64,000 bases of DNA from Cryptomeria japonica (taxonomy: Eukaryota; Streptophyta; Pinopsida; Cupressales; Cupressaceae), in contig NC_081412.1 in the NCBI RefSeq assembly GCF_030272615.1, positions 40,914,791 through 40,978,790 of the forward strand, written 5' to 3'. Position 1 is the first letter of the stretch; each line of letters starts with the position of its first letter. This document shows positions 22,328 to 33,172 of the stretch, one piece after another. Both the position numbers and the translations under genes were made by a program. Below the pieces are notes generated by a model. That model searched no databases and was not told the DNA's origin. It worked only from the letters and a program-made list of their open reading frames with translations.

Positions 22328-23691
22328 ATTGTAGTTCGCAACAAAGTTAGGTTGGTTTACAAAGGTTATGCACAAGAGGAAGGAGAAGACTATGGTGAGA
22401 ATTTTGCACTAGTGGCAAGATTGGAAGGTGTTAGAACTTTACTTGCATTTGTAGCACACAAGAAGTTCAAGGTATACCAGATGGATGTTAAGTCTGCATT
22501 TTTGAATGGGATACTGGAAGAGGAAGTATACATTGAGCAGCTAGATGGTTATGCTCTGACTGATAAGAAGACATAGTATGAAAATTGCATAAAGCTTTAT
22601 ATGGATTAAAGAAGGCACCAAGAGCATGGTATGAAAGGCTTCATACACATCTGATGAAGATAGGCTTTCCAAGAACCAGTGATGATAGTAAGATTTATCT
22701 CAAATTTGAAGGAGATAAAATACTAGTCAGCGAAGTATTTGTTGATGCTATCATATTTGGAGGTAATGATGACATAAGCAATAGTTTTGTAGATGAAATG
22801 AAAAATAAGTTTGAAATATCCTTAGTGGAAGAAATAAAAAATCCTATAGGCTTGCAAATACAACAAATGAAGAATGGTATTTTTGTCACACAATCTAAGT
22901 ATGTGAAAGAGGTCTTGAAGATATTTGACATGAATGACTATAAACTAGTTTGGACACCTATGGTTATAGGTTGTAAGCTGTCTAATGAAGATGAGTCCAA
23001 ATCTGTTGATGAGAAGGAATACAGGTCAATGATTGGGAAATTGCACTATGTTGTTCACAGTGGACCAGACATAGCTCATGCAATTGGCATAGTTGCTAGA
23101 TTCTAGAAGAATCCTAAGGAAACACATCTGATAGCAACCAAAAGAATTTTTAGATACTTGAAAGGTACTGTTGATTATAGGTTATGGTATCCATATGGAG
23201 GAAATTTTTACTTGGAGGTGTACACAGATGTAGATTGGGCAGAAAATGTTGATGACCGGAAAAGAATAACCAGTGGAGCATTTTTTCTTGGAGGAAGACT
23301 TGTTTCATGGAGTAGTAAGAAGGAGAGTTGTACTTCACAATCTACTACTGAAGCTAAGTATGTTGTAGCTTACATGAATTGTACACAGGCTATATGGATG
23401 AGGCACATTTTGGAAGGTTTTAAGATGAAGATTTCAGAACCTATAAAGATTTTATGTGATAATACAAGTGCCATAAATATTTCCAAGAACCCTATTTTGC
23501 ATGCATGAACCAGGAATATTGAATTGAAGTATCATTTCTTGAGGAAAAAAGTACAAAGTAAAGATGTGATCTTGGAGCATGTTTCTACCAAGGAACAACT
23601 TGTAGATATTTTTACTAAACCTCTACCTAGGACTACTTTTGAGTATCTTAGAATTTAGTTAGGGGTTGTCCCTCTTCATGAAGTCAATTAA
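22328..23691 (+). pseudogene. Rest of RT and RNase H of B
   Basis: It picks up B's RT at VVRNKVRLVYKGYAQEEG and continues [19 protein letters not shown] to a TAG at 22574. RT resumes with [17 protein letters not shown]. The catalytic motif reads FVDAIIFGGND, so the second catalytic Asp is Ala and the enzyme is dead. Downstream: FVTQSKYVKEVLK, SMIGKLHYVVHSG, then RNase H with VYTDVDWAENVDD, STTEAKYVVAY, CDNTSAI and a TGA at 23506. Ends with LGVVPLHEVN before TAA at 23689-23691. Confidence 0.9.
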
Positions 23692-24005
23692 GTATGAGGT
23701 AGATTACATCAGTCCCAGAGCTACTTGCAGAATTTTACAGAAGGATTGGTGTAGAAGTGGATTTATTCCACAGGGGGAGCATCAAGTTGTAGATTGTTGA
23801 TGATGCATAGTGAAATTTGACATTACATGTTTTACTTTCAATTTGGCATTATTGTCAAAGGGGGAGAAGAATTATGTGATTATGGGAAGGAGAACCAGTG
23901 ACAAGCAGAATACATGGAGAGCATGGTGAATGCTTGGTAATGTAAACCAAGATTCCTATTCTAAATCACACAACAATCAATGGTATTGATATTTGTATTG
24001 CCATC

Positions 24006-24023
24006 AATGCCAAAGGTGGAGAT
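24006..24023 (+). other. Polypurine tract of element B
   Basis: AATGCCAAAGGTGGAGAT, with one G-to-T change, directly before the LTR. The second, upstream purine tract CAAAGGGGGAGAAG is at about 23857-23870. Confidence 0.8.
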
Positions 24024-26569
24024 TTTTGGCATTTGCATGAAGATCGCATTAATGATATGTTATGTTATCATTGATGTTAATTAACCGGTAATGATATTGT
24101 TGATATTGTTGTGATATTGTTACTATAATCGGTAGGAAGAATTTGTGGAGTGAATTGATAACCCGTGTAAACCTTATCTATTGATGTAACTGGTAAACCC
24201 TACCTATTGTTTTTGATAAACCCTAATTGATTAAGTTTGGTGAATTGGTTATATTGATTTATGATCTGATGATGAGCGGTAATGATTATGACACGTATGA
24301 TTATTGTGTGAAGATAATTCCAAGAGATTTTGGTTGTTGTAATGTTTTTTGTCTAGGGAATGAGAAAATGTATGGCATCTAATGCAAAGCGCGTGGGGTT
24401 AGTGCAAGAGATGAGTCCACTTTCTGGCCAAAAAGTGGAAGTGTTTTCCCTGATTTTTTAGGTTTTGTCTCATTTGAGCTTAAATTTTGAAACACTTGGA
24501 GATTGAATCTTGGAAAAAGTCAATGATATAAAGGATAGCACTCTGAGTCTACTTTCCAAATATGTAATTTATTTTAATACCCACATAATAAAAAATAACT
24601 TTTTGAATGGATTTCTAAAAACTATGTTCTAAAAATGCCTATTTCAGGACCATACCATGCATGTGTACGACCCACACTTTTTGACACAATTAAAAGTATT
24701 TTCTAAAATTATTTTGGGAAATGGTTTGTAACACACTGAATATTGATGACCATATTTTTCTGTATTTGTTGTCAAAATATTTTTTTTAAAATTTTTTTTT
24801 AATGATCATATTTTTCTTTTTAAAATTTGACGTGTATGGCCCATATAATTTGACGTAAACTTAACATTTTTTGTTTTTGTTTTTTTAAATAGAAAAGAAT
24901 TTTGTGTAGATTGATGATATATAATTTTTTTTTCAAAATTAATTAAAATAAAAAAGTTCCTAAATTAATAAAATTAGTTAGTATTTCAAGTTTATGGACC
25001 CAATTTAGTATAATACAAATGAAAAATTGTTAAAATATTCAATTTTTAAATAAATTTATATCTTTAGAATCGAGACAGTATAATCTAAAATGGGTTTTAA
25101 TTTCATATAAAAATTCTCTAATTAGAGGAATGGAAACTATTTCAGAAGTTCATATTTGTGCTTTCATTCATGGAGATTTGAATTTGCAGGTCCATGTCTC
25201 AGGTGTGGCCATCCCAGGTCTATCCTGGACCTAGTCCCGAGGCAAGTGGCAGGTTGTGGAATCAAATTCCACAAAATAGGCCCATGTTTATGAAACACAA
25301 GCCCATTCCTAAAATTATCGTTATTGTCCAAAAATTAAAAAATGTGCCCAAACAAAATGGGTAAAATCGGATTTTAAAACGGGGGCCTGTTTTTAAAAAA
25401 ATGGGACCTTGTTTCATTTTCAAATGGGCCCTCGTTTGAGAAAAAAATGGGGGCCCATTTAGTTTCGCTTTGAGCCCCCATTAATTTTTGCCTAGGGGGG
25501 GCGAAACGAATATGGGTCCCCGTTTTTTGAAAACGGGCCCTCATTTCTAAGAGCGTGTTTTCCAATGCATGAAATTCTGCCAATTTGTGACCCATTACCT
25601 TGCACTTACCCCATTATGAGTTACTAAGTTCAAATAAGAGGTGATCAAGGAGCGATCAAGGTTTTCTAGATTGGTGTGCAGAGATTGCTATGTAATCCAA
25701 TGGTCAAACTTGAACTGATTTGTTTGTAATCTCTATGAGAAGTAGGCTTTTGTTATCTTACTGACCTGATTGATTTGTTTATAAGGTCGATGAAGTTGTT
25801 TAGTTTAATGAGTTGGCCAAGAGTGAGTACATATCTGTTGAGTGTGTGGTTGTCAAACTGGATGATGTATCTGCAGTTTGAGTAAAGGCAGATAGGAGCA
25901 TGAAATGGATCTGATCAAGCAAGTGTAGTGCTATTTACACAAATCAGAAAAATCTTGTTGTTTTCTAACAATTAGTACAAAATTGAAATCCCCTAACCAG
26001 GTAAGCTCTAACAAGGTGATCCATTAGATTGGATTTTCAAATCCTCTATCGAGGTTACTCCTTATGGGGTATTGCTTCTAACAAGGCATTTGTAGTCAAT
26101 CCCTTAACCGAGTGATTCCTAATAGGATTAGTTCTTAACATGACTTTTTCTAAAGCTTTAATAGGCTAGGCTCCTAAAAGGGTGAACTTAAGAAGAGTTC
26201 AAATAGTTATCTTGTGAGTCTCATCTCACCATGGTTTTTTATCTATTTTGGTTTTCATGTCAAAAATATTTTTGTCAAGTAGTGAATGTTTTTGTGGTTG
26301 ATTTACTTAACTACTTAACTATTTTGATAAGTCATGATAACCGGAAGCATTGAGAAATGAAGAAGTTGGTTTATTATTAATTTGTTGTAACAGTCAACGG
26401 GTTTATCCTATGAGTTTTTATTTTGACAGAGGCATTACATTATTATTCTAGGTTTACTTTGAGAGAATTATTTTTGAGATTGGTGAAGTTTGTATGAGTT
26501 TTTCTATCTCCTAGTTCACCCCCCCCTCTCAGTAGTTGACCGAATACTTATTCTTTCATCATACCATCA
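24024..26569 (+). repeat. 3' LTR of element B, interrupted
   Basis: Starts TTTTGGCATTTGCATGA (TG mutated) and ends ATACCATCA before AACTC. Positions 24024-24393 and 25614-26569 together match the B 5' LTR. The 1.22 kb between is foreign. It carries the TAAC-motif array at 25985-26200 and the C-tract at 26519-26527. Confidence 0.9.
24394..25613. mobile_element. Non-autonomous segment with terminal inverted repeats
   Basis: A 1.22-kb segment precisely interrupts the B 3' LTR. Its ends are inverted repeats: TGGGGTTAGTGCAAG on the left, and TGGGGTAAGTGCAAG on the complement of the right end, with weaker similarity for another dozen bases. The other LTR copies give the empty site GCGCGTGATGAG. 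No convincing target duplication is visible, so the superfamily is undetermined. The inside is AT-rich on the left and GC-rich on the right (25380-25560, with repeated GGGCCC-type words and a 73-codon antisense ORF of no known family). No transposase is seen. Confidence 0.65.
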
Positions 26570-27085
26570 AACTCCTCCTTCTGTGGCCACATTGATGAGC
26601 TACCAACCATATAGGATATTTGAATGGGGAAACAATCAGATCAATGCATCTGGTAACTAAATAGCCCCTAATCTTCTTCTGTCTTGGACCTTGATAATTG
26701 GGGAACATGGTATGAACCTATGTGGAAGATACATCCATGTTCACAGTGTCCCATTTCACTGTGCCAGTCACTCTATGAGAAAGGGATCTATAGAAAGAAT
26801 CAACATACATATCATCATAAGGATTATATGTCCGAATAGTGTCAATCATACAAACTAACTGATCCCTAACAGTCCATGCCCTTTCCTTATTTGATTGGGC
26901 AATGGCAGCAAGTAATGTGGAATCAAGATGATCTAGTGCATGTTGTAGGGAAAGAATGGTCTTAGCAAAAATTTGAGCCCTGCACTGACTATCAATGGAG
27001 GTCATTGGATCAGACTATGTAGATGTCTGGTCAGTGCCCTCAGGATGAACACTAGCATCTGATGTATGATCATCCATGTGGAAAA
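26570..27085 (-). pseudogene. Unidentified coding relic, right of B
   Basis: After a possible splice acceptor (ATACATACAG on minus) the frame runs from about 27083 with only two stops in roughly 170 codons. It shows MTSIDSQCRAQIFAKTIL, LQHALDHLDSTLLAAIAQ, TYNPYDDMYVDSFYRSL, GTVKWDTVNMDV, then a stop and MFPNYQGPRQKKIRGYLV. The longest open part is 26718-27005. It joins the relic at 10540-10826 once B is removed. I recognise no domain. A dead host gene or an old transposon protein are both possible. Confidence 0.4.
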
Positions 27086-27279
27086 TATCTGTATGTATAA
27101 TAAAAGAAAATATTAAATTAAAATTAATTATTCAAAACTATTTTTAAATAATTCAAACTAATTTTGAAAACTATTTTAAACCAATTCAAACATATTTGAA
27201 AATGATACAACTATAATTTAAAAGTACAATTCGAAGTAATTGAAACATTTGATACAAAATAATTTAAAGAAACATTAAA
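27086..27279. other. AT-rich spacer
   Basis: Short AT-rich stretch with repeated TTCAAA(C/T)(A/T)A words (27130-27240). No gene seen. Confidence 0.4.
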
Positions 27280-27360
27280 ATGAAATACATGTACATACAC
27301 ATAGACGTACGCATACATATACACATACACATACACATACATGTACACATACATGTACAC

Positions 27361-27409
<49 letters not shown>

Positions 27410-28225
27410 TACGCATACACATACACATACACATACAAATGCACATGCAGAGGTGCATACACACATACATACTCTATAGGTACATACATACATACACACA
27501 TGCACATATAAACACAAATACATAAACACACACATACACCCACATACACGCATACACATGCATGCATACATACATAGTGTACACACATACGTGCACGCAT
27601 ACAAGCATACATGTACACACATACATACACCTGTATATGCATATGTATGCATGTGTATGTGTATGTATATGTATTGCATGCATTTGAATGTGCATTTGTG
27701 TATGTGGGTGTATGTGTTTATGTGCTCATGTATATAGGCATGCGCATGTGTATGCATGCATGTGTGTATACACATGTATGAACATATATATGTGTACATG
27801 TATGTCTATATATATGCATGACGATGTATGTATGTATATATATGTGGACCGTATGTGTATGTATGTATGTGTATATGTATTTTTATGTGTCTATGTGTAT
27901 ATATGTATGTATGTATGTGTCTGTGTATACATACATACATACATATATATACACATACATACATGTGTACACATACATACACCCACATACACCCATACAC
28001 ATACACATACGTGCACATACAAACATATATACATATATACATACATATACTCATACATACATATACATGTACATATATACATACACATGGACATAAACAC
28101 ATACACATGCACAAACATGTACATATATGTATGCATGTGTACGCATGCGTGTATGTATATTTGTATGTATGTGCACGTGAGTCTAGGTGTGGGTGTGGGT
28201 GTAGGTGTAGGTGTATGTGTCTATG
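27280..28225. repeat. Alternating-polarity CATACA / TGTATG microsatellite
   Basis: About 945 bases made of tetra- and hexanucleotide repeats. CATACA/ACACAT type fills 27280-27640, its complement TGTATG type 27640-27930, CATACA again 27930-28125, then GTATGT and GTGTAG/GTGGGT to 28225. The polarity switches make it an imperfect inverted repeat that could fold into long hairpins. The many ORFs over it are repeat artefacts. Confidence 0.92.
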
Positions 28226-28948
28226 TCTTTCTATGAATACAAGGATTTATTTTTTTATGTGTAGTGTATTGGTTATAATTTTTTATGGTTTATATGTAAG
28301 GGTAATGAGAAAATGATTTTTTATTTATTTAATAGGTATATGTGCATTTTTTTTAAAACATGTTTCTAATGTCTTCATTCTAAATATTTTCAAAAATCAA
28401 TAAATTACAAAATAAAAAAATTATAATGATAAATATATTAATTTTTTAAATTATAAATACAAAACAAAAAAAAATGAATCTACTTGGAAAACTGGGGGTT
28501 GGGAATAAGCTCCTTAGGTAGTCCGACCAAACTCTTGAATCTCCTCAAGGTGCAAATGAGGGGGTTTAGCCAAGCCAAATTCTTGGTTTATAAAGATGAT
28601 AGTCCAGCCGAACTCCTGCAGCCACAAAGGCGCCAAACAGGTGCCATGCGGCCCCCAGGTAGTTTGACCAAACTAGGTACAGCCAGACTACGCGTTGTTG
28701 GCCCAAAGTATGACATAGGTGCATGCTTTGGCCCAATAGGCATACCTCTTACACCTTCTTTGAGCTTATTCTAACAAGACTCTCAAAATTCATATGTCCC
28801 AAGCTTTTATGCCATATTTAGCTTTCATCCTTTTGACTCATGAGATATTTTGATCCTTTCCTTTCCTTGACCTTGTTAAGTATGTATAAATTTTCATTTG
28901 TTCTATGTGCATCACTAATTGCTCTTCCAAGTTTCTTGATATCACATT
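28226..28948. other. Spacer with a short unassigned ORF
   Basis: AT-rich DNA (28226-28480), then 300 bases of higher GC holding a 96-codon plus-strand ORF (28484-28774) with no recognisable domain. Here the words AGTCCGACCAAACTC, AGTCCAGCCGAACTC and AGTTTGACCAAACT recur. That looks like a degenerate short repeat rather than selection on protein. Nothing is seen in 28775-28948. Confidence 0.35.
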
Positions 28949-29826
28949 TGTTGAATATCCCGAATATGGAGAGGGGAGGGGTGAATCAGTATTCCTTTGA
29001 ACTTATTAAAAATTCTAACTAACCAATCACATAACATAATTTAAGTGCAAGAAAAGGAAATTAACACAAAACACATAACACCAAATTTATATATGGAAAA
29101 TCCAACATGGGAAAAACCATAGAGAGAGTGATCTCTCAAGGATAGTGTAATATGTAACCAGTTACATAGTACAAGGGGTGGCTCACTGTCGGTGGGGGCT
29201 CACTTCCCAAATACAAAAAGGCTCACTGTCGGATAATAATCTTCTAGCCTGAATATAAAATTGAATTGCTAGAATTTCATCTAACATATGCATGAAATAC
29301 AGTTCCGTTGAAGTACACAAATTATTTTACAACCACTGTACATACATCGCTTAACAACATTTACATCCACAAAAAATATCACATATACAATATGTACACA
29401 TTAGCTATTTTCCAACAACTATGTCCTTGTCTTGCACAAACTGCTATTTATATATCCATACTAAAACTTTGATAGCTCATCTCAACCTAAGATGGGATGA
29501 GACTGAAATATCCACACACAACTGCAAAATGACTTTATAAGATGCTAGTTTCTATATTAACTCCAAAATGCCTTGTAGAATGTGCTTTCTTCATATTCGG
29601 ATAGAAGGAGATCCAAAACCTGCCATGTAGAGCAATTATGGATGGTACTGGACCTAATATGCCTTACTGGATCACAAAACTACATGAGATAAATGCCAAA
29701 ACAAGTATACATACTTTACACTTATAATAAATTAGAGTAAACAACCAAACCATAATATAAGTTAGACCATACCACATATATGCTTGACCACACAACATCA
29801 ATGATATCAATGAAAACCAATCAATA
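28949..29826 (-). repeat. LTR of family F (left copy)
   Basis: Minus-strand termini TATTGA...TTCAACA, with TGTTGAATATCC at the plus-strand left edge. It ends on the right at a PPT-like run. Similar to 55961-56755, with shared phrases such as GAGAGAGTGATCTCTCAAGG. It carries a minus-strand C-rich tract near 28972-28982, as other LTRs here do, and GGTTTTTCCCATG at about 29103-29115. It looks like the 3' LTR of a minus-strand element. Confidence 0.75.
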
Positions 29827-30453
29827 ATATCCCCCTTTGTCATTTATGGAAACATAAAGTAATAATGCAAAGGTTTGCTTAAAAAGAAAAGCTGAAAACT
29901 AATAACTGAACCAACAACTAAAACTATTTGAAGTAAATAACATAGCACTACACTAAATGTCTCCCCCTTTGAAAACAATAACAAAGGTCCAAACCATGAA
30001 AATAAAATATTCATGAGGTTAACTCCCCCTACGGAAGAACCAAAGTCAAATCAAGAACTGCTTAATCTTCTGAACATGCACAGTCCAAGAGTCTTTATGC
30101 TTGTCCCAATGTGAGAGCCTAGGTTCGGAACTCAATCTACACCTGCAGGGACACATGCATCTACACTGCTTCTTGTATCAAACTGGGGTCAAAATATTTG
30201 AACTGTAAATCTTTTGAAAGAGCACAGTTCATGATCGATATGCTTTCACTGCTCATGTCCCACAATTGACCTATTGAAAGAATGATGATGTCTCTTTTGT
30301 ACTACAATAAATAATATTTCTTGTGGAGCTCTTCAATTTCCGATCTGCCGGAGCCAAAGAAATCCTGAGGTAATGGGTAGTTGGCATAGGCCTGTCAGAT
30401 CTTGCCTTCAATAATGTTCATTTAATCTTCAATTCATTTTTGTAGCATTTGAC
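29827..30453 (-). pseudogene. 3' internal region of F with coding relic
   Basis: A PPT-like AAAGGGGGATAT (minus) abuts the F LTR. At 30130-30391 the minus strand shows a protein-like frame: AYANYPLPQDFFGSGRSEI, EELHKKYYLL, a stop, then DIIILSIGQLWDMSSESI and FKYFDPSLIQEAV. This is not RNase H, which would be expected here in copia elements. It seems analogous to the extra coding sequence beside the D LTR. Element D interrupts it at 30454. Confidence 0.45.
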
Positions 30454-31328
30454 TATTGGATACTTGATCAATCCCAAATGCACTGAGAAGTGGGGGGGGG
30501 GGGGGTGAACTAGTGTCTAACCAATTTATGAAAGATTTAAACGTGTTTGCTACTTTAAAACCCAGATTAATATACCAGTAAACAAGTAATAATGTAGTAA
30601 AGAGAAATAAGAGAGACAACATCAATTCACACCATAACACAAGATATTTTGGCAAGGAAACCTGGTAGGGGAAAAAACTTGGTGGGATTTGTGACCCACA
30701 ATATTTACTCACTAGCCAATATGAATAAATTTTACTGATAAATAGGGTGCCTGCACATGCAGGAAGGCCAACAGCCTAGAGCTCATTTCTCAACAACAAA
30801 ACTGGATTTCCACTGACTACAAAATTGGATGATTAAATCCAATGACAATGTACTACTCAAAATAGAATCTGCAATGTTGGATTTAGTACCAGTTTAAGCT
30901 CTCTCATATACCTCTACCATAAACCTTGCTTCTCTCTTCTTTTCTTTTATTCGCTCATAAAATATTTACATCAAAATGCATATACAAATGTTTGCTCTCA
31001 TATTCATTACCTAATTACATAATTATCTTCTACAAAATGACCTACAAGATCTCATACATATATGAGTCTTTATAATACATCATGTTGGCTACAAATAATC
31101 AATTACATTACAATATAATTTGCATAAACAAAAATTTATCTTATGTCAGCCTGGGTGCCAGTATGATTCATTGCCAGTATAAACTGGATGCCAGTGTGAA
31201 TGAACTTTGTGTAGTTGTCGGTGCTAGTATGCGAAGTCTGTTGCTGGTGCAACTTGTGAACCATATTACTAGTTGGTTGCCATCAATGACAACATCAACA
31301 ATTCTCATCTGAGTGTAGAATGCCAACA
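30454..31328 (-). repeat. 3' LTR of element D
   Basis: Minus-strand LTR starting TGTTGGCATTCTACAC and ending near TATCCAATA (GTATCTAACA in the inverted copy). It matches the inverted LTR piece at 32202-32979. It contains a 14-base G run on plus (about 30492-30506), the family's C-rich tract near the LTR end. Repeats of the word GCCAGTRTG/GCCGGTATG occur at 31150-31230. Confidence 0.82.
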
Positions 31329-31348
31329 ATCTCCCCCTTTGGCATTGA
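31329..31348 (-). other. Polypurine tract of D
   Basis: Minus-strand TGCCAAAGGGGGAGAT precedes TGTTGGCATTC. A second tract, GTCAAAGGGGAG (minus), lies near 31450-31462. Confidence 0.82.
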
Positions 31349-31598
31349 TGGCAACACACATGAGAAAAATCCAAAAACTGATATCCAAAAATAGGAGTGC
31401 TCCCCCTGAGCAAATGATCTCTTTTGTACATTTTTCTCCATACTACTACTCCCCTTTGACATCAATGACAAAGGATGTCAAAAGGAAAGAAATCTACCTT
31501 ATAGCTTGTAACTAGTTGTGTACAATTTGAAAGATATCCACCAAAATCAGATTAAGACTCTACATAAATTTGGTGTTGTTAGAGATAATGGTTTCAGT

Positions 31599-32201
31599 CT
31601 ATTGGATCATACTGGTCAGATAATGCATATGTTGCTTCGGTGATCTTTCTCCTTGAATTGTTGCTTTAGATAGCTCAATCCGTTGAGTTATAAGGTTGTC
31701 CAATCTAGGACCAAGTTTATTTTTCAGCTCATTTGCCTTCATTCTTATCCTTTCTTTTTCTTTATTTTCTCTTTCCACAAAACATGTGTCCCACTTGTCT
31801 TCTATTTCATCTGGAATTTCCTTAACTCGGCCTGCCATAAGGCTAACGTACCAGTGACCACTTACAAAAATTGTTATATTTGCCTCTAAAATTAAGTCAT
31901 CAATTTCCTGTTTGGAGTTAACAGGATGCACAACAAGTAGAGCCTCTAATTTCAATTTCTTATCTAATTCCATTACCAACATTCTTTTAGCTTCTAACCT
32001 CAAATACAAATCATCAGGCAGATCATCTACAACCTCAATGAGAACTTTCTTATAGATATCTAGGTGCAAAATAATGCTTTCCTCTATAGTGTTTTTATCC
32101 AAATCCTTGAAAGAATGATAAAGTTTAATTACATTGCTAAGGTTACCTGCTTGTGTGATTTCATTTATCAATTCTTCTGATGTAAGAGTATCCAGTGCTG
32201 A
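31599..32201 (-). pseudogene. Uncharacterised ORF fragment at the 3' end of D
   Basis: About 200 codons open up to the stop at 31599: SEELINEITQAGNLSNVIKL, DKNTIEESIILHLDIYKKV, VNSKQEIDDLILEANI and KANELKNKLGPRLDNLI. It is charged and helical-looking, with no copia domain. It resembles the frame at 33616-34242 (GNLKEVGDLYNEANVDKNSI), so the two belong to one family. It occupies the place just before the PPT where RNase H would sit. Its 5' end is replaced at 32202 by an inverted LTR, producing a chimeric ORF reaching 32342. Confidence 0.55.
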
Positions 32202-32979
32202 CAACAGACTTCGCATACCGACACCGATAGCTACACAAAGTTTATTCACATTGGCTTCCAATTTACATCGGCAATGAATCATACCGGCACCCAAGACAAC
32301 ATAAGATAAAGTTTTGTTTATGCAAATTATATTGTAATGCAATTAATTATTTGTAGCCAACATGATGTATTGTAAAGACTCATATATGTATGAGATCTTG
32401 TAGAAAATGATTATGTAATTAGGTAATGAATATGAGAGTGAATAACTGTATATGTATTTTGATGTAAGTATTTTATGAGCAAATAAAAGGAGAGCAGAGC
32501 GAAGCAAGGTTTATGACAGAGGTATCTTAGAGAGCTTAAACCGGTATTAAATCCATCATTGCAGATGCTATTTTGAGTAGTACATTGTCATTGGATTTAA
32601 TCAACCAATTTTGTAGTCAGTGGGACTCCAGTTTTGTTGTTGAGAAATGAGCTCTAGGTTGTTGGTCTTCCTGCATGTGTAGGCCCCCTATTGTATCAGT
32701 AATATTTATTCATATTGGCCAGTGAGTAAATATTGTGGGTCAAAATCCCACTGAGGTTTTTCCCCTACCGGGTTTCCTCGCCAAAATATATTATGTTATG
32801 GTGTGCATTGATGTTGTCTCTCTTATTTCTCTTTACTGCATTATTACTTGTTTACCAGTATATTAATCTGGGTTGTAAAGTAGCAAACAAGTTTAAATCT
32901 TTCATAAACCGGTTAGACACTAAATCACCCACACACCCCCCCCCTCTCAGTGTCTTTGGGACTGATCAAGTATCTAACA
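32202..32979 (+). repeat. Inverted LTR fragment of family D
   Basis: The plus-strand copy of the D LTR lacks roughly its first 95 bases. It runs to the LTR end TATCTAACA. It includes GGTTTTTCCCCTACCGGG and TTTCCTCGCCAAAA (32755-32788) and the C-rich tract (32932-32947). It is inverted relative to 30454-31328. Confidence 0.8.
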
Positions 32980-33007
32980 ATTGGTATCAAAGCGTAGAAT
33001 GCCAACA
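32980..33007 (+). other. PBS fused to an inverted LTR tip
   Basis: ATTGGTATCAAAGC (32980-32993) is a normal initiator-Met PBS after the LTR. The next 14 bases, GTAGAATGCCAACA, are the reverse complement of the first 14 bases of the D-family LTR, as found at 31315-31328. Normal leader sequence is absent. This looks like a reverse-transcription or self-integration accident. Confidence 0.7.
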
Positions 33008-33172
33008 CTAAGCACTAAAGATTATATGAGAAAATTACATCCCTATTTGATAAATATGATTGACCTTGAGAGATGAGTTGAGTGAGTTGTTGATGTGCAG
33101 CTTCACATTTACCTTGTAGTTCTTGTAACAACTCCTCTCTATCTTCCTCTCTATCTTTCTCATATTATTCCT

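Larger units (their letters stand above)
10827..26569 (+). mobile_element. Ty1/copia retrotransposon B, split by C and by a TIR segment
   Basis: B has a 5' LTR at 10827-12186 and a 3' LTR at 24024-26569. Perfect 5-bp target duplications AACTC flank it at 10822-10826 and 26570-26574. Its RT is interrupted at 15014/22328 by complete element C, after which the same RT reading resumes. Its 3' LTR is interrupted by the 1.22-kb TIR segment at 24394-25613. Without those insertions B is about 7.2 kb, like A and C. Coding relics carry many stops. Confidence 0.93.

Noticed and set aside
27211-28316. Numerous ORFs of 60-180 codons over the CATACA/TGTATG repeat
   Set aside because: Pure repeat translation (Tyr-Ile-His or Cys-Val type runs) open on several frames at once; no gene signal.
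28484-28774. 96-codon plus ORF as a gene
   Set aside because: No domain, no neighbouring signals, and the DNA contains a short degenerate repeat that explains its composition.
31599-32342. A 247-codon single gene
   Set aside because: The first 47 codons are antisense LTR sequence (also seen at 31090-31210 on plus); only 31599-32201 is internal coding, so the ORF is chimeric.
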